From positions 1-13,440 of the forward strand of contig DAOVLS010000028.1 in the NCBI GenBank assembly GCA_030631125.1: a DNA stretch of 13,440 nucleotides, in the 5' to 3' direction. The stretch is from Planctomycetales bacterium. GTDB lineage: Bacteria; Planctomycetota; Phycisphaerae; SM23-33. The notes under the pieces are model-generated. The model was not told the DNA's origin, did no database searches, and was given only the letters and a program-made list of their open reading frames with translations. A program made the translations under genes and the position numbers. Shown here piece by piece: positions 13,212 to 13,440 of this stretch (position 1 is its first letter; each line of letters opens with the position of its first letter).

Positions 13212-13440
13212 GTGCTACGAGAACGTTTGATACAACTTGTGATGCTGATAGTGGCTGGAGCCGCCCTGACCGGCGCGGCGATGTTGAGCGAGCCCATCGA
13301 ATCTCAGCGCCGCCGGCTGAAACTCGCAACCGTTACTTCAAACGAGAGCATCGCCAAGAACCCGCGAACCGTGTTATTACAGGTCGCTCCGGGCGGGCTG
13401 CGGGCGCCGCTGCTGACGTACCTCTGGCTGCGATCGCAGC
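13212..13440 (+). CDS. Start of a membrane-anchored protein of unknown function (3' end outside the window)
   Basis: The frame is open from GTG 13212 to the window edge (76 codons). Residues 7-25 are a hydrophobic segment (IQLVMLIVAGAALTGAAMLS), probably a signal anchor. After a polar stretch comes LLQVAPGGLRAPLLTYLWLR (about 55-74). From memory, this recalls the 'GGFRxLxxDxLWLRA' start of large anchored TPR-like proteins found in PVC bacteria next to ABC exporter genes; this match is tentative. The start codon is uncertain: only a weak AGAG (about 13199-13202) precedes the GTG, and ATG 13242 is an alternative inside the hydrophobic segment. A hairpin separates it from the ABC operon, but the strand is the same. 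Confidence 0.65.
   Translation, partial: MLRERLIQLVMLIVAGAALTGAAMLSEPIESQRRRLKLATVTSNESIAKNPRTVLLQVAPGGLRAPLLTYLWLRSQ

Overview
The window is a GC-rich bacterial chromosome segment with strongly G/C-biased third codon positions. The gene content is most like a Planctomycetota/PVC bacterium, perhaps Phycisphaerae: tandem SPFH (HflK/HflC-like) proteins beside a GldA/GldF-like ABC exporter, a HEAT-repeat protein, and a last gene resembling PVC proteins of the 'large anchored TPR' type. This placement is an inference from gene content and was not tested by a database search.

Left part (1-1969): the 3' end of rsgA (ribosome-assembly GTPase); a near-perfect giant hairpin; a membrane-anchored HEAT-repeat protein made of five units with an exact 33-residue period; and a complete HepT/MntA (HEPN/nucleotidyltransferase) toxin-antitoxin pair preceded by a dyad. 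Middle (1970-4060): a P1B-type heavy-metal ATPase without an N-terminal metal-binding domain, then a 7-bp tandem repeat and a second hairpin that covers the stop codon of the convergent gene.

Right part (4056-13440) is the most interesting. A minus-strand ABC-2-type permease is transcribed divergently from a tight plus-strand run: three SPFH/Band 7 genes (HflK-like with a large polytopic N-terminal domain; HflC-like; a second HflK-like), an ABC ATPase with a proline-rich tail carrying three copies of a VIxEL motif, and a second ABC-2 permease with a ~220-residue soluble insert. Spacings inside the run are 2 to 42 nt, so it is probably one operon. The divergent permease shares the SKP-type motif with the second permease and has no ATPase beside it, so it may use the same ATPase. 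I infer a membrane-microdomain-organised ABC export complex. A new gene starts at 13212 and leaves the window.

Between genes lie repeats: three hairpins with a shared AGCGMAGCGGA core at 273-370, 4015-4060 and 13090-13177, and a symmetric array of six ~15-bp units in the divergent promoter region at 5458-5627. No rRNA, tRNA, CRISPR array or transposase is visible.
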